A stretch of DNA of 64,000 nucleotides from Rhodanobacter sp. Root480 (GTDB taxonomy: Bacteria > Pseudomonadota > Gammaproteobacteria > Xanthomonadales > Rhodanobacteraceae), in NCBI RefSeq assembly GCF_001426645.1, contig NZ_LMEX01000001.1, positions 696,755 to 760,754 on the forward strand, written 5' to 3'. Positions 1 to 8,809 of the stretch are shown here, piece after piece; the stretch's first letter is position 1, and each line of letters opens with the position of its first letter. Below the pieces are notes generated by a model. It was not told the DNA's origin. It ran no database searches and was given only the letters and a program-made list of their open reading frames with translations. The translations under genes were made by a program, and so were the position numbers.

Positions 1-1
1 G

Positions 2-310
2 GCCGACATCGGCATCGCCATGGGTAGCGGCACCGACGTGGCGATGGAGAGTGCCGGCGTCACGCTGGTGAAGGGCGAACTGAGTGCGATCGTGCGGGCC
101 CGGGCGCTGTCGCAGGCCACTGTGCGCAATATCCACCAGAACCTGTTTTTCGCCTTCATCTACAACGCCGTCGGCGTGCCCGTGGCGGCGGGCGTGCTGT
201 ATCCATGGTTCGGTATCGTGTTGTCACCGATGTTCGCGGCGCTGGCCATGAGCTTGAGTTCGGTATCGGTGGTGAGCAACGCGTTGCGGTTGAGGCGAAC
301 GGCGTTGTAA
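2..310 (+). CDS. copA: copper-type heavy-metal P-type ATPase, C-terminal fragment
   Basis: The window opens inside this gene, so only the last 102 codons are present. The fragment begins in the hinge region with [18 protein letters not shown], which in P1B ATPases follows the GDGINDAP motif. It then carries the last two membrane helices, including the stretch [18 protein letters not shown] and the [17 protein letters not shown] ending typical of Cu+ exporters. These integral membrane pumps use ATP to export monovalent copper or silver. The metal-binding CPC motif and N-terminal domains lie outside the window, so the metal is inferred from the closing motifs. No partner gene directly follows. 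Confidence 0.9.
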   Translation, partial: ADIGIAMGSGTDVAMESAGVTLVKGELSAIVRARALSQATVRNIHQNLFFAFIYNAVGVPVAAGVLYPWFGIVLSPMFAALAMSLSSVSVVSNALRLRRTAL

Positions 311-487
311 TCGGTGGATACCCGTGTATTGAACGCGTGAAGGCGTCTTCATGTCGTGCAGTCGCGAGCGCAACAAGGGGCGGATTAGGTTCTGCGGCGC
401 GGGCGCGGTGTCATGGTTTTGCCGTGGAACGTGAGCTGTGACTATCGTGATTGCCGCGCTCGCACCTTCTTGCACCGAGGAACTCCC

Positions 488-748
488 ATGAAAATATTGA
501 TCGTTGCAGGGTTGGTCGTTGCGTCCACGGTGGCGCTGTCGGCGTGCGGCAAGCACGACGACACCGCGAACAACTCCGACACGGTGCCCAGCACCGCGAC
601 TACGGCTTATCCACCGACCACACCGGCGGCTCCCGCGCCGGCGCCGATGCCGCCGGCAACCGCATCGTCAGCCCCGACCTATCCACCGCCGGCGACCACC
701 GCAGGCATGGATAACACCCAGCCGCCGACGGCGCGAACCCGCCCGTAA
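488..748 (+). CDS. small proline/threonine-rich lipoprotein, unknown function
   Basis: This encodes 86 aa. The first 19 residues form a lipoprotein signal with lipobox LSAC (Cys19), so the mature protein should be lipid-anchored. The mature part is low-complexity, dominated by Pro, Ala and Thr, with no recognisable fold; it may be a disordered periplasmic tether. The start at 488 is chosen because the signal peptide begins exactly there; a longer in-frame reading from 413 would bury it. The function is unknown. It stands alone between the ATPase and the GST gene. Confidence 0.7.
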   Translation: MKILIVAGLVVASTVALSACGKHDDTANNSDTVPSTATTAYPPTTPAAPAPAPMPPATASSAPTYPPPATTAGMDNTQPPTARTRP

Positions 749-889
749 GGCACACGTTCCGCAACGGATTTGCACGGCGAAGCGAGGCTTGCGCGGACCG
801 CGCTTCGCCTGGCTGCATGTTGGCGTTAGGATCATCCGATCTTCATGCTCGCGGTGCGGATACTCGCGGGCTGTCACTCAGGAGCAACC

Positions 890-1594
890 ATGTCAGACCC
901 CTCACGTTTCCCGATCGCCAGCCGCTGGCCGGCGCAACATCCCGATCGGATCCAGTTGTATTCGCTGAACACGCCCAATGGCGTAAAGGCGTCGATCATG
1001 CTGGAGGAGACAGGCCTGCCATACGAGCCGCACCTGGTCGACATCACCCGCAACGAAAGCCACACGCCGGAGTTTCTTTCGCTGAACCCCAACGGCAAGA
1101 TTCCCGCGATCATCGACCCCGATGGCCCGCGCGGCGAGCCACTGGCATTGTTCGAGTCCGGCGCCATCCTGATGTATCTGGCCGACAAGACGGGCAAGTT
1201 CATTTCCACCGACCCGGCCCAGCGCTGGCACACGATCCAGTGGGTGTTCTTCCAGATGGCGTCGATCGGCCCGATGTTCGGCCAGGTGGGTTTCTTCAAC
1301 AAGTTTGCCGGCAAGGAGTACGCCGACAAGCGCCCGCTGCAGCGTTACGTGGATGAGTCCAAGCGCCTGCTCGGTGTGCTGAATGGACGTCTGGACGGCC
1401 GTGACTGGATCATGGGCGACGATTACAGCATTGCCGACATCGCCACCGTGGGCTGGGTCAACAACCTGATCACCTTCTACGAGGCGCGCGAGCTGGTCGG
1501 TTACGACGCGTTTGCCAGCGTGGGGCGCTGGCTCAATCGGGCGCTGGAACGCCCCGCGGTGCAGCGCGGCCTGAAGATTCCCAGCCGCGGCTGA
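890..1594 (+). CDS. glutathione S-transferase family protein (YfcG/YghU-like)
   Basis: The 234-aa product has an N-terminal thioredoxin-like fold with YSLNTPNGVKAS (about residues 24-35), the cis-proline loop NGKIPAI (68-74) and the glutathione-contacting ES pair (89-90). An all-helical C-terminal domain contains the ADIAT N-capping box. The TPNG motif near the active site is typical of the Nu-class YfcG/YghU enzymes, which act as cytosolic glutathione-dependent disulfide reductases or peroxidases. The start at 890 follows a GGAG ribosome site; a longer frame from 845 has no such site. The substrate cannot be assigned. Confidence 0.9.
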   Translation: MSDPSRFPIASRWPAQHPDRIQLYSLNTPNGVKASIMLEETGLPYEPHLVDITRNESHTPEFLSLNPNGKIPAIIDPDGPRGEPLALFESGAILMYLADKTGKFISTDPAQRWHTIQWVFFQMASIGPMFGQVGFFNKFAGKEYADKRPLQRYVDESKRLLGVLNGRLDGRDWIMGDDYSIADIATVGWVNNLITFYEARELVGYDAFASVGRWLNRALERPAVQRGLKIPSRG

Positions 1595-1716
1595 TGGATA
1601 CCCGTGGCGGGGCAGTGTCGACACTTGAGTGGCCGCGTCACGGGTTGTCAAACGGATGGTGGTGCCACCACCGTCGTGCATCCGCTCAACTCACCGGCTG
1701 GACTGGGATGCGGATG

Positions 1717-1908
1717 CTACGTCGGGGCGACCATGTCCGCACCGCCGGGCAGCTCGCAGGCAGGGTGTCCGCAATGACAGCCGTCAGGCTGATCCGACAC
1801 CGGTGATTCGACCCGCTTGCGGCAGTGTTCACTGCAATAAGCCTCACCGAGCGGGACGCTGCAATGGCAAGCCGGGTGGGCGCATTGGTGGTTGGCGTTT
1901 GCGTTCAT
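1717..1908 (-). CDS. bacterial metallothionein (SmtA/BmtA-like)
   Basis: The 63-aa protein is rich in Cys and His. CAHPACHC near the N-terminus, CSEHC in the middle and CHCGHPAC near the C-terminus give at least nine Cys plus several His. That is the arrangement of cyanobacterial/pseudomonad SmtA metallothioneins that hold Zn, Cd or Cu in a cytosolic cluster. The start at 1908 is supported by AAGGAC eight bases upstream; an in-frame His-rich extension (HRHHHDHD) would begin at 1962 but has no clear ribosome site. It lies between the GST and antiporter genes, within 2 kb of the copper ATPase, which fits metal homeostasis. No SmtB-type repressor is visible. Confidence 0.8.
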   Translation of the reverse strand: MNANANHQCAHPACHCSVPLGEAYCSEHCRKRVESPVSDQPDGCHCGHPACELPGGADMVAPT

Positions 1909-2131
1909 CGAGGTGTCCTTGTCATGGTCATGGTGGTGCCGGTGAGCCTGCGGTATTCCCATGGCCTTTGGGGCGGGGCAGGGCGTCGGCCAGATTGCGT
2001 GTTCACCGACTGCCCGCAGGCCGGCGCGCTGGTGCGGCGTAACCCGTTGGCGTCATGCGAGCAGAACCCATCGGGCAGTAACAACGCGTGACCTTTTCGT
2101 CGAGCAGGCGGCTACATCTGCCGATCGCGGC

Positions 2132-3487
2132 TCAGGCGTTCGTCCCCGACGCCGCACGGGCGATACGCCGTTGGCGCCATGCCAATAACGGTGGTGTGGA
2201 GATGCCATGGACGATGATGCTGAGCACGACGATCGTGATGGCGAAATCCGCCACCAGGGCGGCGGCTTTGCCCTCGATTCCGTGGGCGAGTGCGAATGCC
2301 AGGTAGTTCAGGCTGCCAATACCGCGCACGCCAAGCCAGCCAATCAACAACCGACGTGTCCGCGGCAGACCGCTGCCGATGGTGGCCAGGTAAACGGACA
2401 GCGGTCGCACGCCGACAAACAGGACCAGCGCCAACACCGCGCCTTGCGCATGCCAATAGCGGGCGAAAGCGGTGCCAAGCAAGACGACCAGCCCTGCGGC
2501 CATCAGGCGCTCCAGGGTCGCGCCGAAGGAGAGTGCATCCGACATCACCATGCCGGCAGACGTGGCCGGCTCGCTGATCTCGTCCGGCCCCACCCGGTTG
2601 GGGTTGATGAGCATCTCGGCAGGTGGGTGGTCGCGTGGCGCCCGGTCGCGATCGAAGCGTGGATGCGGATGTTGCGCGACCACGCGTATTTCGGCGTGGC
2701 GCAATCCCAGCCCCGCTGCGAAGGCCGCCAGGAAGCTGGACGCAGACAACGCCTGGGCGGCGGCGTAGGCCAGCGCCATCAACCCCAACGCCAGAAAATC
2801 GCTGGGGCTGGTGTCCCGGCTGGTGGACTTCAAACGCACGCCGAGCAAGCCGATGGCCCAGCCCAGCGCGAAACCGACGCCCAATCCACCCAGCAGCGGC
2901 CAGCCGAAATCGCGCCAAGCCCACGAGCCGAGATCCGTTGTGGAATGCGGACCGTCCAGCAACAGTAGTGCCAGCATCAGGAAGGGTAGTGCGGTGCCGT
3001 CGTTCAATCCCGCTTCGCCGGACAACGCCAGGCGCATGGCGTCCCTGTCGCGGGCGTCGTCCACGGCCACCATGCTGGCGAGCACGGGATCCGTAGGCGC
3101 GGCGATGGCGCCCAGCAGAAGCGCCAGCGGCCACGGCACGGCGAACATGCAATGCGCCATCACGCATACGCCAAGAACCGTCAGCACCATGGCCGGCAAT
3201 GCCAGCCGCGCCGCCGTGCGCCACATGGCACCCTTGAAGCCCACCCGCAACTTCAAACCCGCCAGAAAGAGTGACACCACCAGCGCAACTTCGGTCAGCT
3301 GTGCCGTGAGCACCGCATGGCCGGCGAAATCCACGTCCAGCAGATCAAGCACCCATGGCCCGGTGATAACGCCCGCCAGCAGGTAAAGGCTGAATGACGT
3401 CACTGGCAAACGACGGATCCAGCCAGAAGCCAGGGACATCAGCAACAGCAAGCCGCCAATCAACGCAGACCATGCAGTAAAGCCCAT
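2132..3487 (-). CDS. CPA1-type Na+/H+ (cation:proton) antiporter
   Basis: This 451-aa protein has about a dozen hydrophobic helices. It shows the CPA hallmarks APTDPVLAS (about residue 135) and GEAGLNDGTALP (about residue 160), whose Asp/Asn residues form the ion-binding site. Such antiporters exchange cytosolic Na+ or K+ for external protons at the inner membrane. The start at 3487 has AAGGAT at proper distance, better than the in-frame start at 3520. A hydrophilic insert (about residues 270-310) interrupts the membrane part. It is a single gene convergent with nothing obvious; the exact cation is unknown. Confidence 0.88.
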   Translation of the reverse strand: MGFTAWSALIGGLLLLMSLASGWIRRLPVTSFSLYLLAGVITGPWVLDLLDVDFAGHAVLTAQLTEVALVVSLFLAGLKLRVGFKGAMWRTAARLALPAMVLTVLGVCVMAHCMFAVPWPLALLLGAIAAPTDPVLASMVAVDDARDRDAMRLALSGEAGLNDGTALPFLMLALLLLDGPHSTTDLGSWAWRDFGWPLLGGLGVGFALGWAIGLLGVRLKSTSRDTSPSDFLALGLMALAYAAAQALSASSFLAAFAAGLGLRHAEIRVVAQHPHPRFDRDRAPRDHPPAEMLINPNRVGPDEISEPATSAGMVMSDALSFGATLERLMAAGLVVLLGTAFARYWHAQGAVLALVLFVGVRPLSVYLATIGSGLPRTRRLLIGWLGVRGIGSLNYLAFALAHGIEGKAAALVADFAITIVVLSIIVHGISTPPLLAWRQRRIARAASGTNA

Positions 3488-3625
3488 CGGGGATCCTTGC
3501 GTGCTGGCGTGCTGCACCACGTCGGGCAGTCAGCACGAAAGGCATATCCGGCGAGGGCTTCTGCTGCCCGACGCGCGGGCAGGGCCATCGGCGGGTTGCG
3601 GTCGCTGACCTCGGCAGTTCGCGGG

Positions 3626-4045
3626 TCAGTGCGGGGTCGAGACGCGTTCAGCCACCTGTTGTTTCAACGAGCGGGCGTCGGTTGCCTCCAGGTCAGCCTG
3701 TGCCACGATGCCGCAAATCGCACCATTCGCGTCGACGATGGGCACTCGGCGAATGCGATGCCTGGCCATCAGTTGGGCGCATTCCTCCAGCGTGGCATCG
3801 TCGCGAACCGTCTGCGCCGGCGCGGTCATGCAGCTGTCGACCGTATCGTTCTGCGCATTGCCGCCTACGGCCACGCAGCGCAGCACGATGTCGCGGTCGG
3901 TGATCACACCGATCGGGCGCATCTCGCCGTCGGTGACAGGGATCTCGCCCACATCCTGTTCCAGCATCAGCCGGGCGGCATGGGCCAGCGGGGCGTCGGC
4001 GGAACACACGCGTGGACGCGGCGTCATGATGCTCTGAACGTTCAT
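3626..4045 (-). CDS. tandem CBS-domain protein
   Basis: The 139-aa protein consists of two CBS motifs: residues 1-60, starting MNVQSIMTPRPRVCS and ending GVITDRDIVLR, and residues 70-130, ending GIVAQADL. Stand-alone CBS pairs bind adenosyl ligands (AMP, ATP, NADH) and act as energy or redox sensors. AGGAG precedes the start at 4045, which excludes a long upstream in-frame extension. Neighbours are the antiporter on the left and a disordered protein gene on the opposite strand. No effector domain is attached, so the target is unknown. Confidence 0.85.
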   Translation of the reverse strand: MNVQSIMTPRPRVCSADAPLAHAARLMLEQDVGEIPVTDGEMRPIGVITDRDIVLRCVAVGGNAQNDTVDSCMTAPAQTVRDDATLEECAQLMARHRIRRVPIVDANGAICGIVAQADLEATDARSLKQQVAERVSTPH

Positions 4046-4261
4046 GCTTTCTCCTGGCTGCTTCGCAAAAGGCGCGGATCGATCGACCGCGTCGTGTCTG
4101 GCGAGACTGCACGGGGCCCGTTCAACAAAAGGTGTGCGAAGTGTCAAAGCAACCGGCCGATGATCAACGAGGTGCTGCTCGCCCGGGATGTGTCGCTGCG
4201 TTCTCATCGCGCTGACGTGCTGGAGCGGATGCTTTCGGCTCACCGAACCGGAGCGACCACC

Positions 4262-4624
4262 ATGGGTGACAACGAACACGGGCATCTGCGCACCAACCAT
4301 CGTGACGAAGGTGCCAGCGCGCGCACCGACGTCGACATGCCAAAGCCATCAAGCCCGTCAGACGGCAAGCAGGCGAGCGCGCAGGAATTGGCAGGCAGGC
4401 AGAGTTCGGGCGATGGACAACAGGGCACCGGCGGTATCGCCAGCGGCGAAGCGACCAGCACGCCCAGCCAACGAGGTAGCCAACCGCATCTCGGTAGCCA
4501 GCCCGGCCACGCCGGTAACGCGCCAGGTGGGAGCGGTGAGAACGAGGGCGCCAACGAAGATCGCGTCGGCATTCCCTCCGGGCCTGACGAGATCGACGCC
4601 GTCGGGGGCGCACGCAAACGCTGA
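4262..4624 (+). CDS. hydrophilic intrinsically disordered protein, unknown
   Basis: This predicted 120-aa product is almost free of hydrophobic residues and rich in Gly, Ser, Gln, Ala and Pro. It contains loose repeats of the type QPHLGSQPGH and SGENEGANEDR. The composition resembles hydrophilin-like desiccation or osmotic-stress proteins, but no family is recognised. The start at 4262 has GGAG nine bases upstream. It sits between two stress-related genes (CBS protein and catalase). Its reality rests on composition and ribosome site only; the antisense strand also has an open frame. Confidence 0.5.
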   Translation: MGDNEHGHLRTNHRDEGASARTDVDMPKPSSPSDGKQASAQELAGRQSSGDGQQGTGGIASGEATSTPSQRGSQPHLGSQPGHAGNAPGGSGENEGANEDRVGIPSGPDEIDAVGGARKR

Positions 4625-4686
4625 TGGAGGACGTCACGGCCTTCTTGCAGTCACGCATCCAAGCCCCAGCCATGAAGCACCGGGTC

Positions 4687-4718
4687 GACGACCGCCAGGT
4701 CCACGCCCGGCGGTCGTC
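4687..4718. terminator. inverted repeat between convergent genes
   Basis: GACGACCGCC and its exact complement GGCGGTCGTC form 10-bp arms around a 12-nt loop, placed between the end of the plus-strand gene at 4624 and the end of the catalase gene at 4737. The position fits a bidirectional terminator; no T-tract follows, so the mechanism is uncertain. Confidence 0.5.
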
Positions 4719-4736
4719 ATGCTGCGAAGGGCTACG

Positions 4737-6251
4737 TCAACCGTCGCCCATGCCCTGGACCGGCTCCGGTGCGCTGCCGGCTTTCACCCTGGCTTCGATC
4801 CGCTGGCCGATATCGCTGTCGACGCGTTTCCAGTAATCGAACGCGCGCTCCAGCACGGGGCTGCGCACGCCGGCTAGCAGGCTGCCGGCCACCTGTTCCA
4901 CGAACTGCGTGCGTTGGGCGTCATTCCACACATCGCGAACCATCGTGCCTGCCTGGCCGAAGTCATCGTCTTCCGCATGCAAGGTGTAGGCGCTGCGGGT
5001 CATCTCGCCATCGACCTCCCAGCCATCGGCCACCGGGCCGGTCTGGTCGGACCAGCTGTGGCCACCGCTGTTGGGTGCGTACACCGGCGCGTTGCCCTGG
5101 TGCTGATACGCCATCTGGCCGTCGAACATATAGGTGTTCACCGGCACCTTGGGCTGGTTTACCGGCAGTTGGTGGAAGTTGGTGCCGATGCGGTTGCGCT
5201 GTGCGTCGGCGTAGGCAAACGCGCGGCCGAGCAGCATCTTGTCCGGCGACAAGCCGATGCCCGGCACCGTGTTGCCGGGGGAGAACGCCGCCTGCTCGAT
5301 TTGCGCGAAAAAGTTTTCCGGGTTGCGGTTCAACGTCATCGTGCCGACCTTGATCAGCGGGTAATCCTTGTGCGGCCATACCTTGGTCAGGTCGAACGGA
5401 TTGAAGCGGTAGTTTTTTGCCTCGGCATACGGCATTACCTGCACCGAGAGATCCCACGCGGGGTGCTCGCCGCGGGCGATGGCTTCGAACAGGTCGCGGC
5501 GGTGGAAATCCGAGTCCGCTCCGGCCATCGCGGCGGCTTCGGCATTGTTGAAAAACGCCATGCCCTGGCGGGTGTGGAAGTGGTACTTCACCCAAAACTT
5601 CTCGCCCGCGGCGTTGATCCACATGTACGTGTGCGAGCCGTAACCGTTCATGTGCCGCCATGTGCGCGGCAGGCCGCGTTCGCCCATGACGTAGGTGACC
5701 TGATGCGCGGTTTCCGGGTTGGACGTCCAGAAATCCCACTGCATGTGGTTGTCGCGCAGGCCGGAATCCGGCAGCCGCTTCTGGCTGCGGATGAAATGCG
5801 GAAACTTGATCGGGTCGCGCAGGAAGAATACCGGCGTGTTGTTGCCGACCAGGTCGTAGTTGCCCTCGTCGGTATAGAACTTCAGCGAGAAGCCGCGCAC
5901 GTCGCGCCAGGTATCCGGGCTGCCCGATTCGCCGGCAACGGTGGAGAAGCGCGCCAGCATGTCGGTCTGCGCGCCTTTCCGGAACAGCGCCGCGCAGGTG
6001 TAGCGCGTGACATCCTCGGTGATTTCCAGCACACCGAACGCGCCTGCACCCTTGGCATGCGGTTGCCGTTCGGGAACCTTCTCGCGGTTGAAGTGCGCCA
6101 GCTGCTCCAGCAGGTGCACGTCATGCAGCAGGATGGGGCCGTTGGGCCCCAGGGTCAGCGAGTTGCGATCACTGATCGCGGGTGCGCCCGTGCCGGTGGT
6201 CGAGCCGGCGGCGGACGAATCATTCCGGGGCGGGTTGCTGGAACTGCTCAT
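4737..6251 (-). CDS. katA: heme catalase (monofunctional, small-subunit)
   Basis: The 504-aa protein converts hydrogen peroxide to water and oxygen. Visible active-site parts are the distal His65 in [15 protein letters not shown], distal Asn138 in [12 protein letters not shown], and the proximal heme-ligand Tyr347 in [13 protein letters not shown]. The length is that of small-subunit catalases. The N-terminal 25 residues are Ser/Gly/Thr-rich and non-conserved. The residues just before the catalytic His are QP rather than the common VV. An AGGAG ribosome site lies 8-12 bases before the start at 6251. It is a single gene; no OxyR gene or obvious site is adjacent. Confidence 0.95.
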   Translation of the reverse strand: MSSSSNPPRNDSSAAGSTTGTGAPAISDRNSLTLGPNGPILLHDVHLLEQLAHFNREKVPERQPHAKGAGAFGVLEITEDVTRYTCAALFRKGAQTDMLARFSTVAGESGSPDTWRDVRGFSLKFYTDEGNYDLVGNNTPVFFLRDPIKFPHFIRSQKRLPDSGLRDNHMQWDFWTSNPETAHQVTYVMGERGLPRTWRHMNGYGSHTYMWINAAGEKFWVKYHFHTRQGMAFFNNAEAAAMAGADSDFHRRDLFEAIARGEHPAWDLSVQVMPYAEAKNYRFNPFDLTKVWPHKDYPLIKVGTMTLNRNPENFFAQIEQAAFSPGNTVPGIGLSPDKMLLGRAFAYADAQRNRIGTNFHQLPVNQPKVPVNTYMFDGQMAYQHQGNAPVYAPNSGGHSWSDQTGPVADGWEVDGEMTRSAYTLHAEDDDFGQAGTMVRDVWNDAQRTQFVEQVAGSLLAGVRSPVLERAFDYWKRVDSDIGQRIEARVKAGSAPEPVQGMGDG

Positions 6252-6478
6252 GAGTCGCTCCTGGGTCAGTGGGCTTGCCAGTGTGCTCGCCCGATCGTTC
6301 GGGTTGTGTCATCAGACCTTCGTGCCGCAGACGCCATCACACCAGAAGCCGTGTGAGGGGGCCATTGCACGTTAGGATGATGCTGGCGCGCAAGCCATGG
6401 CGCACAACCAGGGCAGGTTGCTCCTGCCGAAACGGCGCAGCGATCTGCCGGCCTTCCCTCAACCCCAGGAGATCGCCC

Positions 6479-7690
6479 ATGTCCCGCACCGACAGCAGCT
6501 TTACCACCCGTTCCGGGCACGTGCTGAGCGGCACCGTGGTGCAGCCGGTGGGGCCGGTTCGCGCGGTGGCGTTGTTCGCGCACTGCTTCACCTGCACTCG
6601 CGCCAGCCTGGCTGCGGTGAGGATCACCGACGAGCTGGCACGTCTGGGCATCGCCACCTTGCGCTTCGACTTCACCGGGCTGGGATCGAGCGAAGGCGAT
6701 TTCGCCAGTGTGGGTTTTCCCGGTGACGTGGATGACCTGGTCGACGCGGCCGAGCACCTGGCCGCCACTATCGGTGCGCCGCAGTTGCTGATCGGCCACA
6801 GCCTGGGTGGCGCGGCCGTACTCGCGGCGGCCGCACGCATTCCATCGGCGCGCGCGGTGGCCACCATCGGCGCGCCGTCCGATGTCAGCCATGTGCTGGA
6901 CAGCATCGACGGCGACCTGCAGGCGATCGAGGCACAGGGCAGCGGCGAAGTGTCCATTGCCGGCCGCCGCTTTCCGTTGAGCGCCGCCTTCGTGCGTTCG
7001 GCGCGCGAAGCCGACGTGCTCGCCGCCGTGAAGCAATTGCATCACCCCATCCTGATCGCCCACGCGCCGGGCGATACCGTGGTCGGCATCGACCACGCAC
7101 GCCGGTTGTTCGAAGCGGCCCGACACCCCAAGACCTTCCTCAGTCTCGATCAGGCCGGCCACCTGTTGTCGAAAGAGGCCGACGCACGCTACGCGGCGCG
7201 CATGATCGCCTGCTGGGCCGACCGCTTCCTCGAAACGGTGCCGGCTGCGGAAGCACTCGAACCCGGCACGGTACGCGTCGCCAACAACGCCTCCGGACTT
7301 GCCGTGGCGATCGATGCGCGTCATCACCAGCTGATCGCGGACGAACCGCGCGAAGTCGGCGGCGACGACGCCGGCCCCACACCTTACGATCTGCTGCTGG
7401 CCTCACTCGGCGCCTGCACCGCGATGACCCTGCGGATGGTGGCCGGCCGCGAATCGATCCCGCTGGACGAGGTCGAGGTGACGCTTTCGCATCAACGCAA
7501 CCACGCCAAGGACTGCGATCACTGCGAGCAGGACGATGCGCGCGTGCAGGCCATCTACCGCCGCCTGAAACTGACCGGCAACCTCACCCCCGCACAACGC
7601 GACCGCCTGCTCGCCGTCGCCGAAAGATGCCCGGTCCACCGCACGCTCACCGGCAGCCTGCATATCCACGACGAGTTGTTGCCGGGCTGA
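6479..7690 (+). CDS. bifunctional alpha/beta hydrolase - OsmC fusion protein
   Basis: Two domains are fused in 403 aa. Residues 1-255 are an alpha/beta hydrolase with nucleophile elbow GHSLGG (Ser108), acid Asp199 in APGDT and His228 in QAGH. Residues 265-403 are an OsmC/Ohr-like domain with the two peroxidatic-type cysteines, Cys313 in SLGACTAMTLRM and Cys384 in ERCPVHRTL. OsmC proteins reduce organic hydroperoxides with thiols, so the fusion may hydrolyse and detoxify an oxidised ester or lipid peroxide in the cytosol. AGGAG precedes the start at 6479. It is divergent from katA, consistent with an oxidative-stress pair sharing the 6252-6478 control region. Confidence 0.9.
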   Translation: MSRTDSSFTTRSGHVLSGTVVQPVGPVRAVALFAHCFTCTRASLAAVRITDELARLGIATLRFDFTGLGSSEGDFASVGFPGDVDDLVDAAEHLAATIGAPQLLIGHSLGGAAVLAAAARIPSARAVATIGAPSDVSHVLDSIDGDLQAIEAQGSGEVSIAGRRFPLSAAFVRSAREADVLAAVKQLHHPILIAHAPGDTVVGIDHARRLFEAARHPKTFLSLDQAGHLLSKEADARYAARMIACWADRFLETVPAAEALEPGTVRVANNASGLAVAIDARHHQLIADEPREVGGDDAGPTPYDLLLASLGACTAMTLRMVAGRESIPLDEVEVTLSHQRNHAKDCDHCEQDDARVQAIYRRLKLTGNLTPAQRDRLLAVAERCPVHRTLTGSLHIHDELLPG

Positions 7691-7762
7691 GGGTACATCC
7701 GGGCATCAACGGCAGGCGCAGGTAAGGGGCGTGCCCGCCGATCGGGCCACCAGGTGCTGTAG

Positions 7763-7778
7763 GTGCATACGTATGCAC
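7763..7778. promoter_or_regulatory. 16-bp perfect palindrome (candidate operator)
   Basis: GTGCATACGTATGCAC reads identically on both strands and lies in the 278-bp gap between the OsmC-fusion gene and the small gene at 7969. Its length and symmetry fit a dimeric repressor site. No regulator gene is adjacent, so the ligand protein is unknown. Confidence 0.35.
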
Positions 7779-7821
7779 TGTGTGCGTCAGTTCCTGGAAC
7801 GCACAGGTTGGCGCAGAGCTA

Positions 7822-7839
7822 CCTGACAACTCTGTCAGG
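7822..7839. promoter_or_regulatory. inverted repeat CCTGACA-N4-TGTCAGG
   Basis: Seven-base perfect arms around four bases lie 44 bp after the previous palindrome and 130 bp before the small gene at 7969. It could be a second protein-binding dyad or a short transcript hairpin; nothing distinguishes these. Confidence 0.3.
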
Positions 7840-7968
7840 GAAGGCTGACATCGACCCTTTTGCCGTTGGTGCACTCTTGCGTCTGTCCTGCAGTTTTGGC
7901 GACAGGCCTGCGATCCACGGCATCCGTTGACCGAGGCATTCTTTCGACTCAAACCGAGGCACCTGTCG

Positions 7969-8214
7969 ATGACCGTCCTGTTCGCGATCCGGGAAGATGA
8001 GGCTGGCATGTGGCGCATCCATCGCGGGCAGGTCTGCGTGATGAATCGCCTCACCCTGGCGCGAGCCATCACCGAGGCCCGCAAGCTGGCACGGGATCAT
8101 CACTGGCTGACCGGCTTGACCGCTTCCGTGGATCTGGTCAGCCCGGAAGTTACGACCCGCCTGGGGCACTACGCGCACCCCAATGCAGAATCCGACGACG
8201 CAGCCGTGGCCTAG
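7969..8214 (+). CDS. small conserved-looking hypothetical protein
   Basis: This encodes 81 aa. The first half, with MWRIHRGQVCVMNRLTLARAITEARKLA split by short turns, resembles small beta-beta-alpha proteins of the DUF2188 type, which also pair a Trp-x-Ile/Val strand with an EA-rich helix. This is only a loose resemblance. GAGG lies nine bases before the ATG at 7969; an in-frame TTG at 7927 would add 14 residues. It stands alone with two dyads upstream. No function can be stated. Confidence 0.5.
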   Translation: MTVLFAIREDEAGMWRIHRGQVCVMNRLTLARAITEARKLARDHHWLTGLTASVDLVSPEVTTRLGHYAHPNAESDDAAVA

Positions 8215-8368
8215 GCTTTTGTCCTCGAACGCGCCGGCTCGCTGGAGTCGCCGCGTGTAACGGCCAAAGGGGTTTGGGGTAGGGCGGTACCGCGTGGAGC
8301 TGCGACGGAAGGGGCGGTTGGTGGATATCCGCTTTAGGATGTGACATCCCATCCACGTACCTTCCTCC

Positions 8369-8521
8369 ATGCCTGTACGGCTTTCCTCGACCGGCCTGGT
8401 GCTGGACGGCCAGCAGCCGATGCAGAACCTGCTGCGTTTCCTCGACACCGTCATGCGCGGCATCGGCCAGGTCATGTTGCAGAACGGAAGCAGAGTGGGG
8501 TGGGTGGTATTGCTGTTGTGA
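8369..8521 (+). pseudogene. truncated urea transporter remnant (N-terminus only)
   Basis: A 50-codon frame ends at 8521 after NLLRFLDTVMRGIGQVMLQN, which matches the conserved opening of bacterial urea transporters of the UT/Yut family (an LRGIGQVxxQN signature before the first membrane helix). Only the N-terminal leader and this signature remain; the following 250 or more residues are missing, and the reading frame continues into unrelated sequence. No urease genes are in the window. Identification is from the motif alone. The 8215-8368 stretch before it holds no convincing gene. Confidence 0.5.
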
Positions 8522-8548
8522 CAAAACAGAAAGCCTGAAGGGGATTCC

Positions 8549-8809
8549 ATGCGTGCTGGAACCTACTACGCTGTTGCCGGTGCCCTGCTGCTGGCGACCC
8601 TGCCCATGTATCGCTACATCTACCAGCAGGCGCATGGTATTGGCCAGAACCAAAGCCATGGGGAGAACGGACGTGCGTTGTACAAAAGGGCCATGCCGGA
8701 GACCTCTGATACCAACTTCCCGGAGGGCTCCGTGGCTGATGCACGGATGGGTTGTGGTGGGTGCCATCGCGCTGGCTGGGTGCGGCCCAACAACGATTCA
8801 ATGGGCTGA
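8549..8809 (+). CDS. small single-helix membrane protein, doubtful
   Basis: This encodes 86 aa. The N-terminus (MRAGTYYAVAGALLLATLPMY) is a convincing transmembrane or signal helix, and AAGGGG lies correctly before the start. The rest is polar and matches no known family. The last 24 codons overlap the start of the lipoprotein gene at 8739 in another frame, so the CGGCH sequence near the end, which looks like a heme-binding CxxCH, is probably a by-product of the lipoprotein signal peptide. It may be a truncated gene whose original 3' end was replaced. Confidence 0.4.
   Translation: MRAGTYYAVAGALLLATLPMYRYIYQQAHGIGQNQSHGENGRALYKRAMPETSDTNFPEGSVADARMGCGGCHRAGWVRPNNDSMG

Noticed and set aside
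8751-8775. CGGCH heme-binding motif in the 86-aa ORF
   Set aside because: It lies where that frame overlaps the lipoprotein signal peptide of the gene starting at 8739; the motif is best explained as an overlap by-product.
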